Part shown: piece after piece, positions 23,514 to 33,281 of the stretch
Numbering within the stretch: position 1 is the first letter of the stretch
Layout: every line of letters begins with the position of its first letter
Assembly (NCBI GenBank): GCA_964390945.1
Contig: CAYMIV010000003.1
Coordinates: 1 to 64,000 of the forward strand
Origin: Damh-18 sp964390945
GTDB lineage: Bacteria > Patescibacteriota > Minisyncoccia > Phycocordibacterales > UBA918
Length of the DNA stretch: 64,000 nt
Direction: 5' to 3'
Notes under the pieces: model-generated
Databases searched by the model: none
What the model saw: the letters and a program-made list of their open reading frames with translations, nothing else
What the model was told of the DNA's origin: nothing
Program-made: the position numbers and the translations under genes

Positions 23514-23594
23514 ATGTATATGTTGAGTTTATGAGGTTAAAGAGGCCATCCCCACCTTTGCGGACGACCACCACTAGTATACCATGAACAGAAT

Positions 23595-24071
23595 ATGCGA
23601 TTTTGGCTTATGAAAAGCGAACCCTCGTGCTACTCAATAGACGACCTCAAGCGTCAGAAAATCGGTATGTGGGACGGGGTGAGAAATTATCAAGCGCGCA
23701 ATTTTATGCGACAGATGAAACGCGAAGATGGGGTACTTTTTTACCACTCATCGGCGGAGGAAATCGGCGTAGTCGGCATGGCACGGGTGGCACGGGAAGC
23801 ATATCCGGATCCGACGCAATTCAAAAAGGGAAGTGAGCACTATGACCCGAAATCAAAGAAAGAAAGTCCGCGATGGGATGCGGTCGATGTTCGCTTTGAG
23901 AGTAAATTCGCGAAGGTGGTGACCCTCGGCGTTCTCAAGAACGACCCATTTTTTGAGACGATGATTGTAATCAAGCCCGGCGTGCGACTTTCGATACAAC
24001 CAATTTCCAAAAAGCACTTTGACCGCATCGTGCGTTTGGGCGGGGAAGGAAGAAATAAGATATCACCATGA
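23595..24071 (+). CDS. EVE domain protein
   Basis: The 158-residue protein spans a complete EVE domain (PUA-like fold): MRFWLMKSEPSCYSIDDL, WDGVRNYQARNFMRQM, GVLFYHSS, then IKPGVRLSIQPIS. EVE domains read modified bases in DNA or RNA and are related to YTH domains. In other bacteria they accompany restriction or tRNA-modification genes, but none is adjacent here. Its stop codon overlaps the next start as ATGA. Confidence 0.92.
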   Translation: MRFWLMKSEPSCYSIDDLKRQKIGMWDGVRNYQARNFMRQMKREDGVLFYHSSAEEIGVVGMARVAREAYPDPTQFKKGSEHYDPKSKKESPRWDAVDVRFESKFAKVVTLGVLKNDPFFETMIVIKPGVRLSIQPISKKHFDRIVRLGGEGRNKISP

Positions 24072-24307
24072 ACATAGTGGTCGGAGCACGGTATCGGCAC
24101 TACAAAAACGGGAAGGAGTATCGCGTTATTGCGACCGCGCACCACAGCGAGACTCTCGAAGAGATGATTGTGTATGAAGCGCTTTACGATTCTCCGGAAT
24201 TCGGTAATCATGCCGTATGGACAAGACCGCGATGGCTCTTTGAGGAGCGAGTGGAGTATCAGGGGGTGTCGGTTCCTCGGTTTGAGCGTATTTCGGACTC
24301 ACCGTAG
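24068..24307 (+). CDS. DUF1653 domain protein
   Basis: A 79-residue protein matching the DUF1653 pattern: GARYRHYKNGKEYRVIATAHHSETLEEMIVYEALY, then AVWTRPRWLFEERV. The fold is a small beta barrel; function unknown. It is translationally coupled to the EVE gene (ATGA overlap at 24068-24071), which hints at a joint role, and murI follows 13 nt later. Confidence 0.88.
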   Translation: MNIVVGARYRHYKNGKEYRVIATAHHSETLEEMIVYEALYDSPEFGNHAVWTRPRWLFEERVEYQGVSVPRFERISDSP

Positions 24308-24320
24308 TTATACAAAAGTC

Positions 24321-25100
24321 ATGAACGGAAAAATCGGATTATTTGATTCAGGAATCGGCGGGTACACAATTCTACGGGCCGTTCGTACATTATTGCCTCA
24401 TTATGATTACGTGTACTACGCGGATACGGAGCACGTGCCCTACGGCGACAGAACCGAAGAAGAGGTTTTTGCACTCACAAAAACAGGGGTTGAAACTCTT
24501 TTTCATGAAGGTTCCGAAATCGTACTCGTTGCATGCAATACCGCTTCTGCTGAAACGCTCCGAAAACTTCAAGACACGCTCATACCCGACATCTATGGAT
24601 ATCGCCGCATACTCGGTGTCATCATTCCGACGGTTGAAACGCTCATAGAACATAAAACACAAAATGCACTTCTCATCGGAACAAGGCGCACAATTGAATC
24701 CCACAAGTATGAACGTGAACTACAAAAAAGAAATTATGCCGGCACGTTCACCGCTGTTGCAACACCACGACTCGTTCCGCTCCTTGAAAACGAATCACGT
24801 GACGAAGCGGTCGCCTATCTCGATGGCGTGCTCTCCGCCGGGGTAGGGCAGTATGACACCATCGTACTCGGGTGCACGCATTACGCGCTCCTCAAGCGTG
24901 ATATCCGACATCGGTATTCGAATAAAGAGGTCATTTCACAGGATGAGATTATTCCAGAAAAACTTTCCGGTTATCTAGCACGACACGATGAAATAAAATC
25001 AAAATTGACACAAAACGGTACCGAAAAAATAATTCTCACAAAAGATGGAATTGAGTATCGGAAGAAACTTGACGCCATAAGCGTAGAGGGAACAACGTAG
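24321..25100 (+). CDS. Glutamate racemase
   Basis: From ATG 24321 the protein has 259 residues. It holds LFDSGIGG (D9, S10), the first catalytic Cys C72 in VACNTAS and the second C185 in LGCTHY. It makes D-glutamate for peptidoglycan. The frame is open upstream through DUF1653, but those residues are not part of the family. It is the third gene of the EVE-DUF1653-murI unit. Confidence 0.95.
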   Translation: MNGKIGLFDSGIGGYTILRAVRTLLPHYDYVYYADTEHVPYGDRTEEEVFALTKTGVETLFHEGSEIVLVACNTASAETLRKLQDTLIPDIYGYRRILGVIIPTVETLIEHKTQNALLIGTRRTIESHKYERELQKRNYAGTFTAVATPRLVPLLENESRDEAVAYLDGVLSAGVGQYDTIVLGCTHYALLKRDIRHRYSNKEVISQDEIIPEKLSGYLARHDEIKSKLTQNGTEKIILTKDGIEYRKKLDAISVEGTT

Positions 25101-25112
25101 AGCGCATTACAC

Positions 25113-25146
25113 TATGTGTCGCACAATATATCTTTTACGACACATA
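25113..25146. repeat. 34-bp inverted repeat after murI
   Basis: TATGTGTCG (25113-25121) and CGACACATA (25138-25146) form a 9-bp stem with a 16-nt loop, 12 bp after the murI stop. Possibly a weak terminator or protein site. Confidence 0.4.
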
Positions 25147-25148
25147 CT

Positions 25149-25304
25149 ATGGCGAATCCCCCCTGCTCTGTAATGTTGAAAAACAAAGGTGGTTTGTGCC
25201 ATTGCTGTTATGTGCAGCAGAGTTGGCTTTCGTTCAGGCCGGCAGAAATTATCGATGATTGCAACCACCTTCCCCGAGGTGGCGCTTGTGGAAGTGCCTT
25301 TTGA
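25149..25304 (+). CDS. Possible Cys-rich microprotein (51 residues)
   Basis: ATG 25149 opens a 51-codon frame in the convergent murI/M23 spacer. The product (MANPPCSVMLKNKGG...) has six Cys and two His, with LCHCC near residues 16-20 and C38-N-H40...C47, a pattern that could bind zinc. No SD site or clear promoter and no known family. The rest of the 285-bp spacer shows no gene. Confidence 0.33.
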   Translation: MANPPCSVMLKNKGGLCHCCYVQQSWLSFRPAEIIDDCNHLPRGGACGSAF

Positions 25305-25385
25305 TTTCTGAGTAGACAAATCGATTGTGCTGTTTTATCCCCGTTCCCATCGTGGGCTTGAGGCGGGCGTATAGACCCGTCGTGA

Positions 25386-26726
25386 TTACCGTGCGGGCAG
25401 ATATACCATCGGGTCGATATACGCATCAGAGGCCGCGATTGGCGTTGTTGCCGCCCCGCAACTCGTTACAGTTTTAATTTCATTGAATTTTCGAACGCTT
25501 ACACCGGCTTTTGCATACACGGTAAAGTGCAGGTGCGGACCTGTTGAGTAACCAGTGTTTCCTGTGTATCCGATAACGTCGCCTGTAGAAACCTTTTGAC
25601 CGGGGACGACGCTAATGACACTCTGGTGAGCGTAGAGTGTTGAAAGTCCGTTTGCGTGATCAATGAGAGTCCACTTGCCCCATGAATAGCAACCCGGCAC
25701 AAGGTCGGTATCGCCGGTTGCGCGAACGACTCCCGTAAGCGGCGCAAATATTTTTGTGCCGCGAGATGCTCCGAAATCGACGCCGGGGTGGTATGGACGG
25801 CCTCCGTAGACTGATGCATTTTGCTTTGCAAATTCCGTACCACCGAAGAGTTGAGTGATGATGACATTTTCAAGTGGCCAATTGAACACCTGCGTTCCCT
25901 TCGGAGGTATGGTGTTTGGGTCAAGGATAAACTGCAATTGTGATTCAAAATCACGAAGTTCTTTGATAATCAATTCGCGCGCCGACTCTTTTTCTTTAAG
26001 CAGTTTTTGATATTGCGCCTCTTCATTCTGTGTTGATTTGAGAAGTGAGTTTTTTTCAGCGCTGTTGCTTACGAGTACCTTATTTTGGTCTGTGTACTGA
26101 TTTTTCAAAGCAACAAGTTCTGTTCTTGCTTCGCTTGTTTCTTGATGTTTTTCCTCGAGGAGAATTTTTTGAGAGGCAAGACTCTTCACTTTATTGCTCA
26201 TAAAGGAGCGAACTTGTTCAAGGTTTTCAATGGCGCTCCAAAATTCAGAAAGACTGTCGTGCTGGAGGAGCACAACAATGAATGATTCGTTATCCGATTC
26301 ATTCAATCTTCGAAGCGTTTCGGCAATCGCAGACTCGTTTTTTTGTATTGACTGTTCAGTCTCACCAATCTCAAGAGAAAGTCGTTCAAGTTCCAAATCT
26401 TTAGAACCGATTTTGTTCTGTGTGTAACTAATGTCGGATTGCACTTTCTTTCGTTCAAGTGCGAGTTGGTTGATTGCCGACTGAAGTGTTTTCTTTTCAC
26501 TTCCCACCTTCTTCAGTTCCGCCTGAAAGCCGGCTATCTCTTTTTCAATCTGGAGAAGTCTGTTATTGCGTTCATCAATCTGATTTTTGAGTTTTTCAAT
26601 TTCCGATTCTTCCGCGCGTACTGGAAGCGTGGAAGAATGCACAAGCGCGGTGATAATCAAAAAGAAGAACCCGAAAACCGCAATCGGGTACGCGCGTGGA
26701 TACAATTTTTTAAAAGTTACGCTCAT
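25386..26726 (-). CDS. M23 murein hydrolase with coiled coil (EnvC/NlpD-like)
   Basis: A 446-residue secreted protein: a signal/anchor helix (about 14-32), a long coiled coil (about 40-265) and a C-terminal M23 metalloendopeptidase. The zinc site is H-x3-D in YHPGVDFG and HLH (398-400) in GPHLHFTVY; HANGLSTLYAHQS lies between. It should cleave peptidoglycan cross-links or activate amidases at division. It lies downstream of the cell-wall gene block on the same strand. Confidence 0.93.
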   Translation of the reverse strand: MSVTFKKLYPRAYPIAVFGFFFLIITALVHSSTLPVRAEESEIEKLKNQIDERNNRLLQIEKEIAGFQAELKKVGSEKKTLQSAINQLALERKKVQSDISYTQNKIGSKDLELERLSLEIGETEQSIQKNESAIAETLRRLNESDNESFIVVLLQHDSLSEFWSAIENLEQVRSFMSNKVKSLASQKILLEEKHQETSEARTELVALKNQYTDQNKVLVSNSAEKNSLLKSTQNEEAQYQKLLKEKESARELIIKELRDFESQLQFILDPNTIPPKGTQVFNWPLENVIITQLFGGTEFAKQNASVYGGRPYHPGVDFGASRGTKIFAPLTGVVRATGDTDLVPGCYSWGKWTLIDHANGLSTLYAHQSVISVVPGQKVSTGDVIGYTGNTGYSTGPHLHFTVYAKAGVSVRKFNEIKTVTSCGAATTPIAASDAYIDPMVYLPAR

Positions 26727-26774
26727 ACAAATGCTTCTCGCGCGAGAAGTGAGCGATCGGATTCGGGTCAGGCA

Positions 26775-28151
26775 TTAAGCCGCCGATTCGTTGCGCACAT
26801 GTAAAATTGTATCACAGGCAGTTTGTATTCTTTTGTACGACTCGCCCGAACCGATGATTGAGATTACGGTAAAGGGATCCGGTGACCTTTCCCTCCCCGT
26901 GAGTGCAACGCGGAGCGGCCAGAGTACCTCTCCCCTTCCAACTTCTTCGGCGTATTCCCAGATGCGAGATTTTACCTCTTCCGGCGTTGCTTCTTCACTG
27001 ATGGTGGAAATTATCTCCGCCAACTTTTGTAAACGAGGGAGTGCGTCTTTAATTGATGTATCATTCTTCCACTTGAGCATATCGGGTTCCGGTTTCGGCG
27101 CTGCAAACGCAAAATCATATTCTCCTTTTTCAGCCTCTTCGGTAATTTGTGAACCGACCGCAACCCGTTCTCTGATAACTGGTATGAGTTTAATGAGGCG
27201 CTCTTCCCCATATTGCGGCAGTGCGCGTACCGAATTCGGCAGACGGTTTTTTACCATGTCTCTGTATCGCTCTGCATCAAGGCGCATGAGATGCTCACGA
27301 TTGAACCACTTTAGTTTTTCGATATCAAAAATTGCGCCGGATTTCTGAATGCCGGAGAGATCAAATTCCCGTACCAACTCATCGAGCGTAAATATTTCCT
27401 TGTTGGTTCCCGGATTCCATCCGAGAAAGGCGAGATAATTATCGATTGCTTCCGGCAGAAAACCGTCATTGAAGTATGAGTTCATGTGCACAGTCCCGTT
27501 TCGTTTTGAAAGTTTTGAGCGGTCGAGTCCGAGCAAAAGCGGAAGATGAGCATAGATGGGTCGGCGCGCACCGATTGCTTCTTGAATGAGAATTTGACGC
27601 GGTGTGTTAGAAATATGATCTTCACCCCGAATGACGTGCGTAACCTCCATTTCGTGATCGTCAACGACAACGGTAAAGTGGTAGAGTGCGCTCTCAAGCG
27701 AGCGTGCAATGACAAAATCACCGAGCTCGGTGGTGTCGAAAGAAATTTCTCCTCGTATTTCATCCTCGAATGTAATTGTGCGATTCGGGTTCTTGAGACG
27801 GACAACATCAGTGAATGTGCCGGGTTCAGACTTACTTTCTTCCCGAGAGAGATATGCGGTCTTCTCTTCAATCGCACGCTCCAGGTACCCTCGATAAATC
27901 GCTGCACGATCAGATTGCCGATAAAAGGCATCCCAGGTAATGCCGAGCGCTTTAAATCCCTCCAATATCTCAACCTCATACTCCTTCTTGCTGCGCACCG
28001 GATCGGTATCTTCCGACCGCACAATGAAGGTACCGCCGGAGTGGCGTGCAAATAGAAAATTATAGAGCGCGGTTCGTGCCGTGCCAACGTGGAGGTGACC
28101 AGTAGGACTGGGTGCCATTCGCGTCACCACATGTTCGGTAGTTTTAATCAT
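26775..28151 (-). CDS. Glutamyl-tRNA synthetase
   Basis: A class I synthetase of 458 residues. GHLHVG (18-23) is the HIGH motif and KLSKR (213-217) the KMSKS motif. It starts 2 nt after the murG stop, so it belongs to the cell-wall operon. No GlnRS is in the window and YqeY is present. If the genome lacks GlnRS this enzyme would be non-discriminating and feed GatCAB, but that is inference. Confidence 0.96.
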   Translation of the reverse strand: MIKTTEHVVTRMAPSPTGHLHVGTARTALYNFLFARHSGGTFIVRSEDTDPVRSKKEYEVEILEGFKALGITWDAFYRQSDRAAIYRGYLERAIEEKTAYLSREESKSEPGTFTDVVRLKNPNRTITFEDEIRGEISFDTTELGDFVIARSLESALYHFTVVVDDHEMEVTHVIRGEDHISNTPRQILIQEAIGARRPIYAHLPLLLGLDRSKLSKRNGTVHMNSYFNDGFLPEAIDNYLAFLGWNPGTNKEIFTLDELVREFDLSGIQKSGAIFDIEKLKWFNREHLMRLDAERYRDMVKNRLPNSVRALPQYGEERLIKLIPVIRERVAVGSQITEEAEKGEYDFAFAAPKPEPDMLKWKNDTSIKDALPRLQKLAEIISTISEEATPEEVKSRIWEYAEEVGRGEVLWPLRVALTGRERSPDPFTVISIIGSGESYKRIQTACDTILHVRNESAA

Positions 28152-28153
28152 AT

Positions 28154-29278
28154 TTAGTGCAATCTGCAGATAGCAAGCGTAATATCAGCCATTTTTTCAG
28201 CCGCATCTCGAATGCCGAACGATTGCGCTCCGGCTGCCATTTCGTTGTATATCTGCGGGTTCCCAATAATACGTTCTAATTCAGCCATGAGCAAATTGTC
28301 ACTAAGATTGACTTCCTCCATGACGAGAGCTGCGCCTGTTTTTGCATAGGTGAAGGCATTGGTATGTTGATCGTGACTTATTGTTTCGGGAATGGGAATG
28401 ATGAGAGAAGGTTTTCCATGAACTGCGATTTCATGAATGGCGCCACTCCCTGCTCTCGATATGATGATTGTCGCCGCATGGTATGCATCGTTGAGCGCGT
28501 TCGGTTCCAGAAAGGGTACCGCGTGATACCGTTTAAAGAGGTCGTCCTGTGGTATGAGTTGGCGAGCTGTCGCAGAAACGATATTAAAATTCTTCTTCCC
28601 CGTCTGGTGGATGATGGAAAATCTCGGCAGAAGTTCATCAAGAGCATCGAGGATGAATTCATTGAGTCGTTCAGCACCTTGCGAGCCGCCCAGTGCAAGT
28701 ATCACCGGAGTTGACGGATCAATACCGAATCGTTCGAGCATGGAGCTTGATGGCGGTAACAACAGCTCATGACGGATGGGGATGCCGACGAGATGCGTTT
28801 TGTGTGCAGGAAAATAGCGAGCTGCCTCCTCGTATGCAACAAGTACCTCCCGAGCGAAGCGGGCACCCAACTTGTTTGCGCGACCGGGTAGCGCATCTGA
28901 TTCGTGGACGATTATGGGGATGTTGAGAAGCATGCCTGCCAAAACAACCGGGACGCTCGTATATCCGCCTTTGCTCACGATAACATCCGGATAGATGAAA
29001 AATAGTTTGCAGAGTGCAACGATAACTCCGTAAAGCGTTACAAAAAAATCAAGGTAATTGAGGATTGAAAAATATCGGCGCTGCTTACCTGCCGGAATGC
29101 GTACAAAATGTATTCCCCGATCCGCAAGTGCATTCGCGTCGTATGGTTCGGGTCCGAGGTAGTGGAGTGTCGGCCGTTCATCGCTTGCATTGAGTGTTTC
29201 CGCAAGACTCATAAGCGGATAAAAATGACCACCCGTTCCTCCTCCCACAAGCGCAATATGAATCTTGCTCGATGTCAT
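28154..29278 (-). CDS. MurG, lipid II synthase
   Basis: A 374-residue GT28-fold glycosyltransferase that adds GlcNAc to lipid I on the inner membrane face. The N-terminal glycine loop is VGGGTGGHFYP (11-21). The C-terminal domain has LALGGSQGA and the donor-sugar segment RAGSGAIHEIAVHGKPSLIIPIP. Domain order and length fit MurG. It lies 31 nt after ftsW. Confidence 0.96.
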   Translation of the reverse strand: MTSSKIHIALVGGGTGGHFYPLMSLAETLNASDERPTLHYLGPEPYDANALADRGIHFVRIPAGKQRRYFSILNYLDFFVTLYGVIVALCKLFFIYPDVIVSKGGYTSVPVVLAGMLLNIPIIVHESDALPGRANKLGARFAREVLVAYEEAARYFPAHKTHLVGIPIRHELLLPPSSSMLERFGIDPSTPVILALGGSQGAERLNEFILDALDELLPRFSIIHQTGKKNFNIVSATARQLIPQDDLFKRYHAVPFLEPNALNDAYHAATIIISRAGSGAIHEIAVHGKPSLIIPIPETISHDQHTNAFTYAKTGAALVMEEVNLSDNLLMAELERIIGNPQIYNEMAAGAQSFGIRDAAEKMADITLAICRLH

Positions 29279-29309
29279 GTCGTTATTAGTATTATGGTAT
29301 CACGATGCA

Positions 29310-30407
29310 TTAGGAGGGGCGCTCATATTTCGACACATTCAGAATGATTCCGAGGCTCGCGAGCGTTGCGAGCAGTGCCGTTCCTCCATGGCTTATGAGA
29401 GGGAGCGGAAGACCTGAGAGCGGAGCGAGGCCAAGCATACCTGCAGTATTGAGCAGTACTTGCGTCATAATGAGTGTGACAAGACCAATGACAATAAGCA
29501 TGCCGAAAAGATCTGGCGCGTGCGTTGCGATGCGGTAACCGCGAAATGTGAACGCAAGAAACAAGACTAGTAACAGCGTGCTTCCCACGAACCCGAACTC
29601 TTCGCTGTACACTGCAAAAATAGAGTCGCCGATTGGTTCCGGAAGATATTCAAATTTTTGAATACTCTGTCCGTACCCGCGTCCTACGAGCCCGCCAGAA
29701 CCAATCGCGATGAGTGATTGCCGAATCTGATAACCGGAACCCTGGGGGTCCGGCGTTGGATTAATAAATGTCATGATGCGGTCTTTGACATACGGTCGCA
29801 TATACGCGAGAGCGGCAACGAGCAAAACGCCGAGAATAAACATGAGCACCACATCGCGAACACGTCCGCCTGCGACAATGAACATGGTAACGGACGCGGC
29901 GGCAATAATGAGGAATGTGTCGGTATCGGGCTGAAGGAGCATCACCGTACCGACTATGCCGATAAGGCCAGCAAACACTAGTGTGCCCGATCTAAATTCA
30001 TGAAGTCTCCCCTTCATACCCGAAAGCCACGTTGCCATATAAATTGTAAACGCAATTTTCAAAAATTCGGCAGGTTGGAATGTAAATCCTCCTATATGAA
30101 TCCAACGTTTTGCGCCCCCAGCCTCAAGTGCGAGTTGCGGAATAAAAACCAGCAATGTGAGCACCAATACAATAAAAAAAATATAGAACGCATACTGCCT
30201 CCAGATGCGATAATGAATTGAGCTCGTTATGAAAAGCGCAAAACCGCCCCCAACGATACCAAAGAGGATTTGACTGAAGGCAACCGACGAAAATTGTGCT
30301 CCGGTTCGAGCGAGAAGACCGAGCGATGCGGAGGTAAACACAAAGAAACCAATCACCACAAGAATAATGGTAAGGAGTAGAAGAGTTCGATCTATTCCCC
30401 GCCGCAT
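29310..30407 (-). CDS. FtsW/RodA SEDS glycosyltransferase
   Basis: The 365-residue protein has about ten membrane segments and the SEDS signatures GGAKRWIHIGGFTFQPAE and IAIGSGGLVGRGYG...LPEPIGDSIFAV. The final segment is LPLPLISHGGTA. SEDS proteins polymerise lipid II. Position between mraY and murG marks it as FtsW rather than RodA. It starts 4 nt after mraY ends. Confidence 0.95.
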   Translation of the reverse strand: MRRGIDRTLLLLTIILVVIGFFVFTSASLGLLARTGAQFSSVAFSQILFGIVGGGFALFITSSIHYRIWRQYAFYIFFIVLVLTLLVFIPQLALEAGGAKRWIHIGGFTFQPAEFLKIAFTIYMATWLSGMKGRLHEFRSGTLVFAGLIGIVGTVMLLQPDTDTFLIIAAASVTMFIVAGGRVRDVVLMFILGVLLVAALAYMRPYVKDRIMTFINPTPDPQGSGYQIRQSLIAIGSGGLVGRGYGQSIQKFEYLPEPIGDSIFAVYSEEFGFVGSTLLLVLFLAFTFRGYRIATHAPDLFGMLIVIGLVTLIMTQVLLNTAGMLGLAPLSGLPLPLISHGGTALLATLASLGIILNVSKYERPS

Positions 30408-30411
30408 AGGG

Positions 30412-31485
30412 TTAGAATGCGATTACTAAAAGAGTTCCGATAATTGCGAACACGAAGCCGAGCACCCAATACCGCATGGTGACTTTCGGTGCAGGCCACC
30501 CAATCGCCTCAAAGTGGTGATGCAGGGGTGCAATGAGCAAGACTTTTCGTTTGAATAATTTTTTCGAGAGAACCTGCACAATATCGGAGAGTACGGTGAT
30601 AACGAGCAGTATGCCAATGATGGGAAGCACGGAAACCCCCTCACCTCCCCCAAGCACGTCGGTCATAAATGCGACAATGGTGAGCGTCATGGTGAGTGCC
30701 ATGATACCCGTTTCGGTCATGTAGAAACGAGCGGGCGGTATGTTGAACCATAGAAATGCAAGAATTCCGCCGACGATTGTTGCGCAGTACGCGGCAAGAT
30801 CGACTTGATTTTGATAGAGTGCGATTGCTGCATACGCGGTAAAAATGAACATGAGAGTCCCACCCGAGAGACCGTCGATACCATCAATGACGCTCGAAGA
30901 GTATATAGAGATGGCAACAATGATGAAAAACGGAATGAAAAAGATTCCGAGATCGAGCGTACCGAAACCGATTAATGAGACTTCATGGACTCCAAGTTTT
31001 TCATAGAACCACCACGCTGAAAAGAGTGCGGTGAAGCCGACGACAACAAGGCGTTGAAACAGGGGGAGTCCGCCTGCAAAGTGCTTTCCCGTACCGCGTA
31101 CAACAAGTAAATCATCGATGAACCCGACGATTGCACCAATCATGAGTGCCGTGAGCGGAAGCCACGTTTGGGAACGGCTAAGAAAATTCAGTTTATCGAA
31201 AATGCTCTGTGGAAAAAAATATTCCAAAAAGGATATCCATAGTACTGTGATGAGAACCGAGAGCCATATGACGACGCCGCCCATGCGGGGTGTACTCGTG
31301 TCTTTCTCTTTATGCAGTGAATCGAAAATAGGCGTTTCTCCGCCTCCATAGCCGAATCCTTTGCCTGATTTTTTCTTCCACATTTTATACGCATAGAGGT
31401 AGTGCGTGACGAGTGGTGTCACAATAATTCCAACGATGAAAGCAAGTGCTGTCGGCGCGAATACTTTGATGAGTGATGCTTCCAT
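30412..31485 (-). CDS. MraY, phospho-MurNAc-pentapeptide transferase
   Basis: From ATG 31485 (MEASLIKVFAP) the protein has 357 residues and about ten membrane segments. It shows the Asp-rich FIDDLLVV site, the SSVIDGIDGLSGG motif and HHHFEAIGW. It makes lipid I. The frame is open upstream into dacA, but the MEASLIK start follows the dacA stop by 10 nt. Confidence 0.96.
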   Translation of the reverse strand: MEASLIKVFAPTALAFIVGIIVTPLVTHYLYAYKMWKKKSGKGFGYGGGETPIFDSLHKEKDTSTPRMGGVVIWLSVLITVLWISFLEYFFPQSIFDKLNFLSRSQTWLPLTALMIGAIVGFIDDLLVVRGTGKHFAGGLPLFQRLVVVGFTALFSAWWFYEKLGVHEVSLIGFGTLDLGIFFIPFFIIVAISIYSSSVIDGIDGLSGGTLMFIFTAYAAIALYQNQVDLAAYCATIVGGILAFLWFNIPPARFYMTETGIMALTMTLTIVAFMTDVLGGGEGVSVLPIIGILLVITVLSDIVQVLSKKLFKRKVLLIAPLHHHFEAIGWPAPKVTMRYWVLGFVFAIIGTLLVIAF

Positions 31486-31495
31486 ACGAAAGTGA

Positions 31496-32563
31496 TTATT
31501 GGGTGTCTGAAACGTATAATCGCGCTCGGTCGGCAAGCAAACGCGCGTCTGCAAAGCGGTCCTCCTGGGTTGAGCCGAGAACGACAACGACAATGGGATG
31601 ATTTAAGCCCGCATCAAATGCGATGATGAGGTTCCCTCCCGCGAGCTCGGTGTACCCGGTTTTCGATGCGATGAGTCCCTGAATCTCATCAACGGTGTTA
31701 TTGGTGTTTTTTACAATGTGATATTCGCCACTCGTATTATCGACGGTGGTGAGTTCGGTTGTCGTTAAAGCAACGAGGTCAGGGTATCTCGTGAGAATAT
31801 ATTCAAGGAGCAGTGCCATATCCCGCGCGCTCCCGTACGCTCCCGCCTTTGTTTTTGAAATATCGAGACCGGTGACATTATAGAATTCAGTATTCGAAAG
31901 ACCAATTTCCTCCGCCTTAACATTCATCGCCTGTATAAAGACCCCATTTGAGTCGGTGGTTTCGGTGAGNNNNNNNNNNGCATCAGGGGTGAGCGTTGCG
32001 CCCGCCGCAGCAGAAAGTGCATGCGCGCCATCATTCGAGGAAGTAACCAAGGTGAGGTTGGTGAGGTTGCGAACACTGAAAGTTTCCCCGTCACTGAATC
32101 CGCTATCACCCGATTCACGGATTGCATCAACAGAAATGCCGATTTCAGCCGCCTCATCCAATAACTCATGTGCGACAAGCGCAGTCATGAGTTTTGTAAT
32201 AGATGCGAGCGGGAGTCGCTCGTCGGCATTTTTGTTGAACAGTACTCGCTGTGTTTCAACATCCCATACGAACGCAGCTTTCGCACTGAGTGAAATGTCA
32301 TCAAAGGCGTGAGATGGCACGTGTTCGGATTGCGCGGTCTCCGCGATCGTTGCTTCGATACGCACCACATCGGTACTTGGTTTCTGAAGTCTCATGAGCG
32401 TTGCAAGGGTTCCTGTGTATGTGGAACCGAAGACGACCGCAAGAATGCCGAGCGCAATAATCAGCTGTCTGACGACCGGCACATTGCGCTCCCGCAATTC
32501 AGTTGGAACGAATGAATCAACTGTTTCAGGAACTGTTTCGTTGTCGTGCGATGGTTCAGTCAT
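31496..32563 (-). CDS. D-alanyl-D-alanine carboxypeptidase (S11 family)
   Basis: The protein, about 355 residues including a gap, starts at ATG 32563, 4 nt after the scpB stop. It has one N-terminal membrane anchor (about 31-56) instead of a cleaved signal. Penicillin-binding motifs are SITK (121-124), SSN (175-177) and KTG (301-303), matching DacA/PBP5-type enzymes that trim peptidoglycan side chains. The 10-N gap falls after the SSN motif (about residue 192). The flanking frames agree across it. Confidence 0.93.
   Translation of the reverse strand: MTEPSHDNETVPETVDSFVPTELRERNVPVVRQLIIALGILAVVFGSTYTGTLATLMRLQKPSTDVVRIEATIAETAQSEHVPSHAFDDISLSAKAAFVWDVETQRVLFNKNADERLPLASITKLMTALVAHELLDEAAEIGISVDAIRESGDSGFSDGETFSVRNLTNLTLVTSSNDGAHALSAAAGATLTPDXXXXLTETTDSNGVFIQAMNVKAEEIGLSNTEFYNVTGLDISKTKAGAYGSARDMALLLEYILTRYPDLVALTTTELTTVDNTSGEYHIVKNTNNTVDEIQGLIASKTGYTELAGGNLIIAFDAGLNHPIVVVVLGSTQEDRFADARLLADRARLYVSDTQ
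31970..31979. other. Scaffold gap (10 N)
   Basis: Lies inside the S11 carboxypeptidase gene between the SSN and KTG motifs; a few residues may be missing. Confidence 0.99.
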
Positions 32564-32567
32564 GGTG

Positions 32568-33137
32568 TTAATTTGCAACAGTCGTTTGGGACTCATCGAG
32601 TCGTTGTTTCTCAAAGACATCGAGCGTGTTCATGATGTCTTCAAACTGCGGAAGTTCCTCCCGTTTCGTGACACCGAGATGCGCCATCAGTGCGGGTGTC
32701 GCTGCGTACAAAAAAGAACGCTGATCGCGGGGGTTGCTTCTTCGTTCGATCAGTCCTCGAATGAGGAGATTTCGTAGTATGAAGGATGAATTGACCCCGC
32801 GTACGTTATCAATATCCGCGCGCGATTGCGGACCACGGTAAAGGATAATGGCAAGTGTTTCAGCGCCCGCTTTCCCGATATCTCGTTTCAAATCATCACG
32901 GCGGAGTTTCTCAATTGTTTCAGCAACTTCCGGCGCCGTCACAAGTTCAACAGAATCCTCAAGACGAATGAGGCGCATCCCGCCCGACTGTAATCGTGTT
33001 TCAAGTTCTAGAAGGGCCGAATTGATTTCTTGCGTATCGACATTAAAGATTTGAGCGAGTGCACCGACGCCCATCGGCTCTGCTTCGTAGAATAAAACCG
33101 CTTCAATATGTGACGAAAGTTGTGTGCCGTTACCCAT
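32568..33137 (-). CDS. Segregation and condensation protein ScpB
   Basis: A 189-residue ScpB made of two winged-helix domains (HIEAVLFYEAEPMGVGALAQIF; AETLAIILYRGPQSRADIDNVRGVNSS; RGLIERRSNPRDQRSFLYAATPALMAHLG). With ScpA it bridges the SMC heads. It has its own promoter (33223-33231) and is separated from scpA by 144 bp. Confidence 0.95.
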   Translation of the reverse strand: MGNGTQLSSHIEAVLFYEAEPMGVGALAQIFNVDTQEINSALLELETRLQSGGMRLIRLEDSVELVTAPEVAETIEKLRRDDLKRDIGKAGAETLAIILYRGPQSRADIDNVRGVNSSFILRNLLIRGLIERRSNPRDQRSFLYAATPALMAHLGVTKREELPQFEDIMNTLDVFEKQRLDESQTTVAN

Positions 33138-33222
33138 TTCCGAATGCTCTACAAACTCATAATGCTGGTTCAGTCACATGCTTCACACCAAACCATGCCC
33201 GATCAGCTCGGGGTATGCTCAG

Positions 33223-33231
33223 AGTATACCA
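33223..33231 (-). promoter_or_regulatory. Extended -10 (TGgTATACT) upstream of scpB
   Basis: Lies about 86 nt before the scpB ATG, leaving a leader of about 80 nt with a CCCGA/TCGGG hairpin. Confidence 0.5.
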
Positions 33232-33281
33232 ATAATTTCAATGTATTTCTTATCATCTCTGTCGATAATGGAGATCACCTA

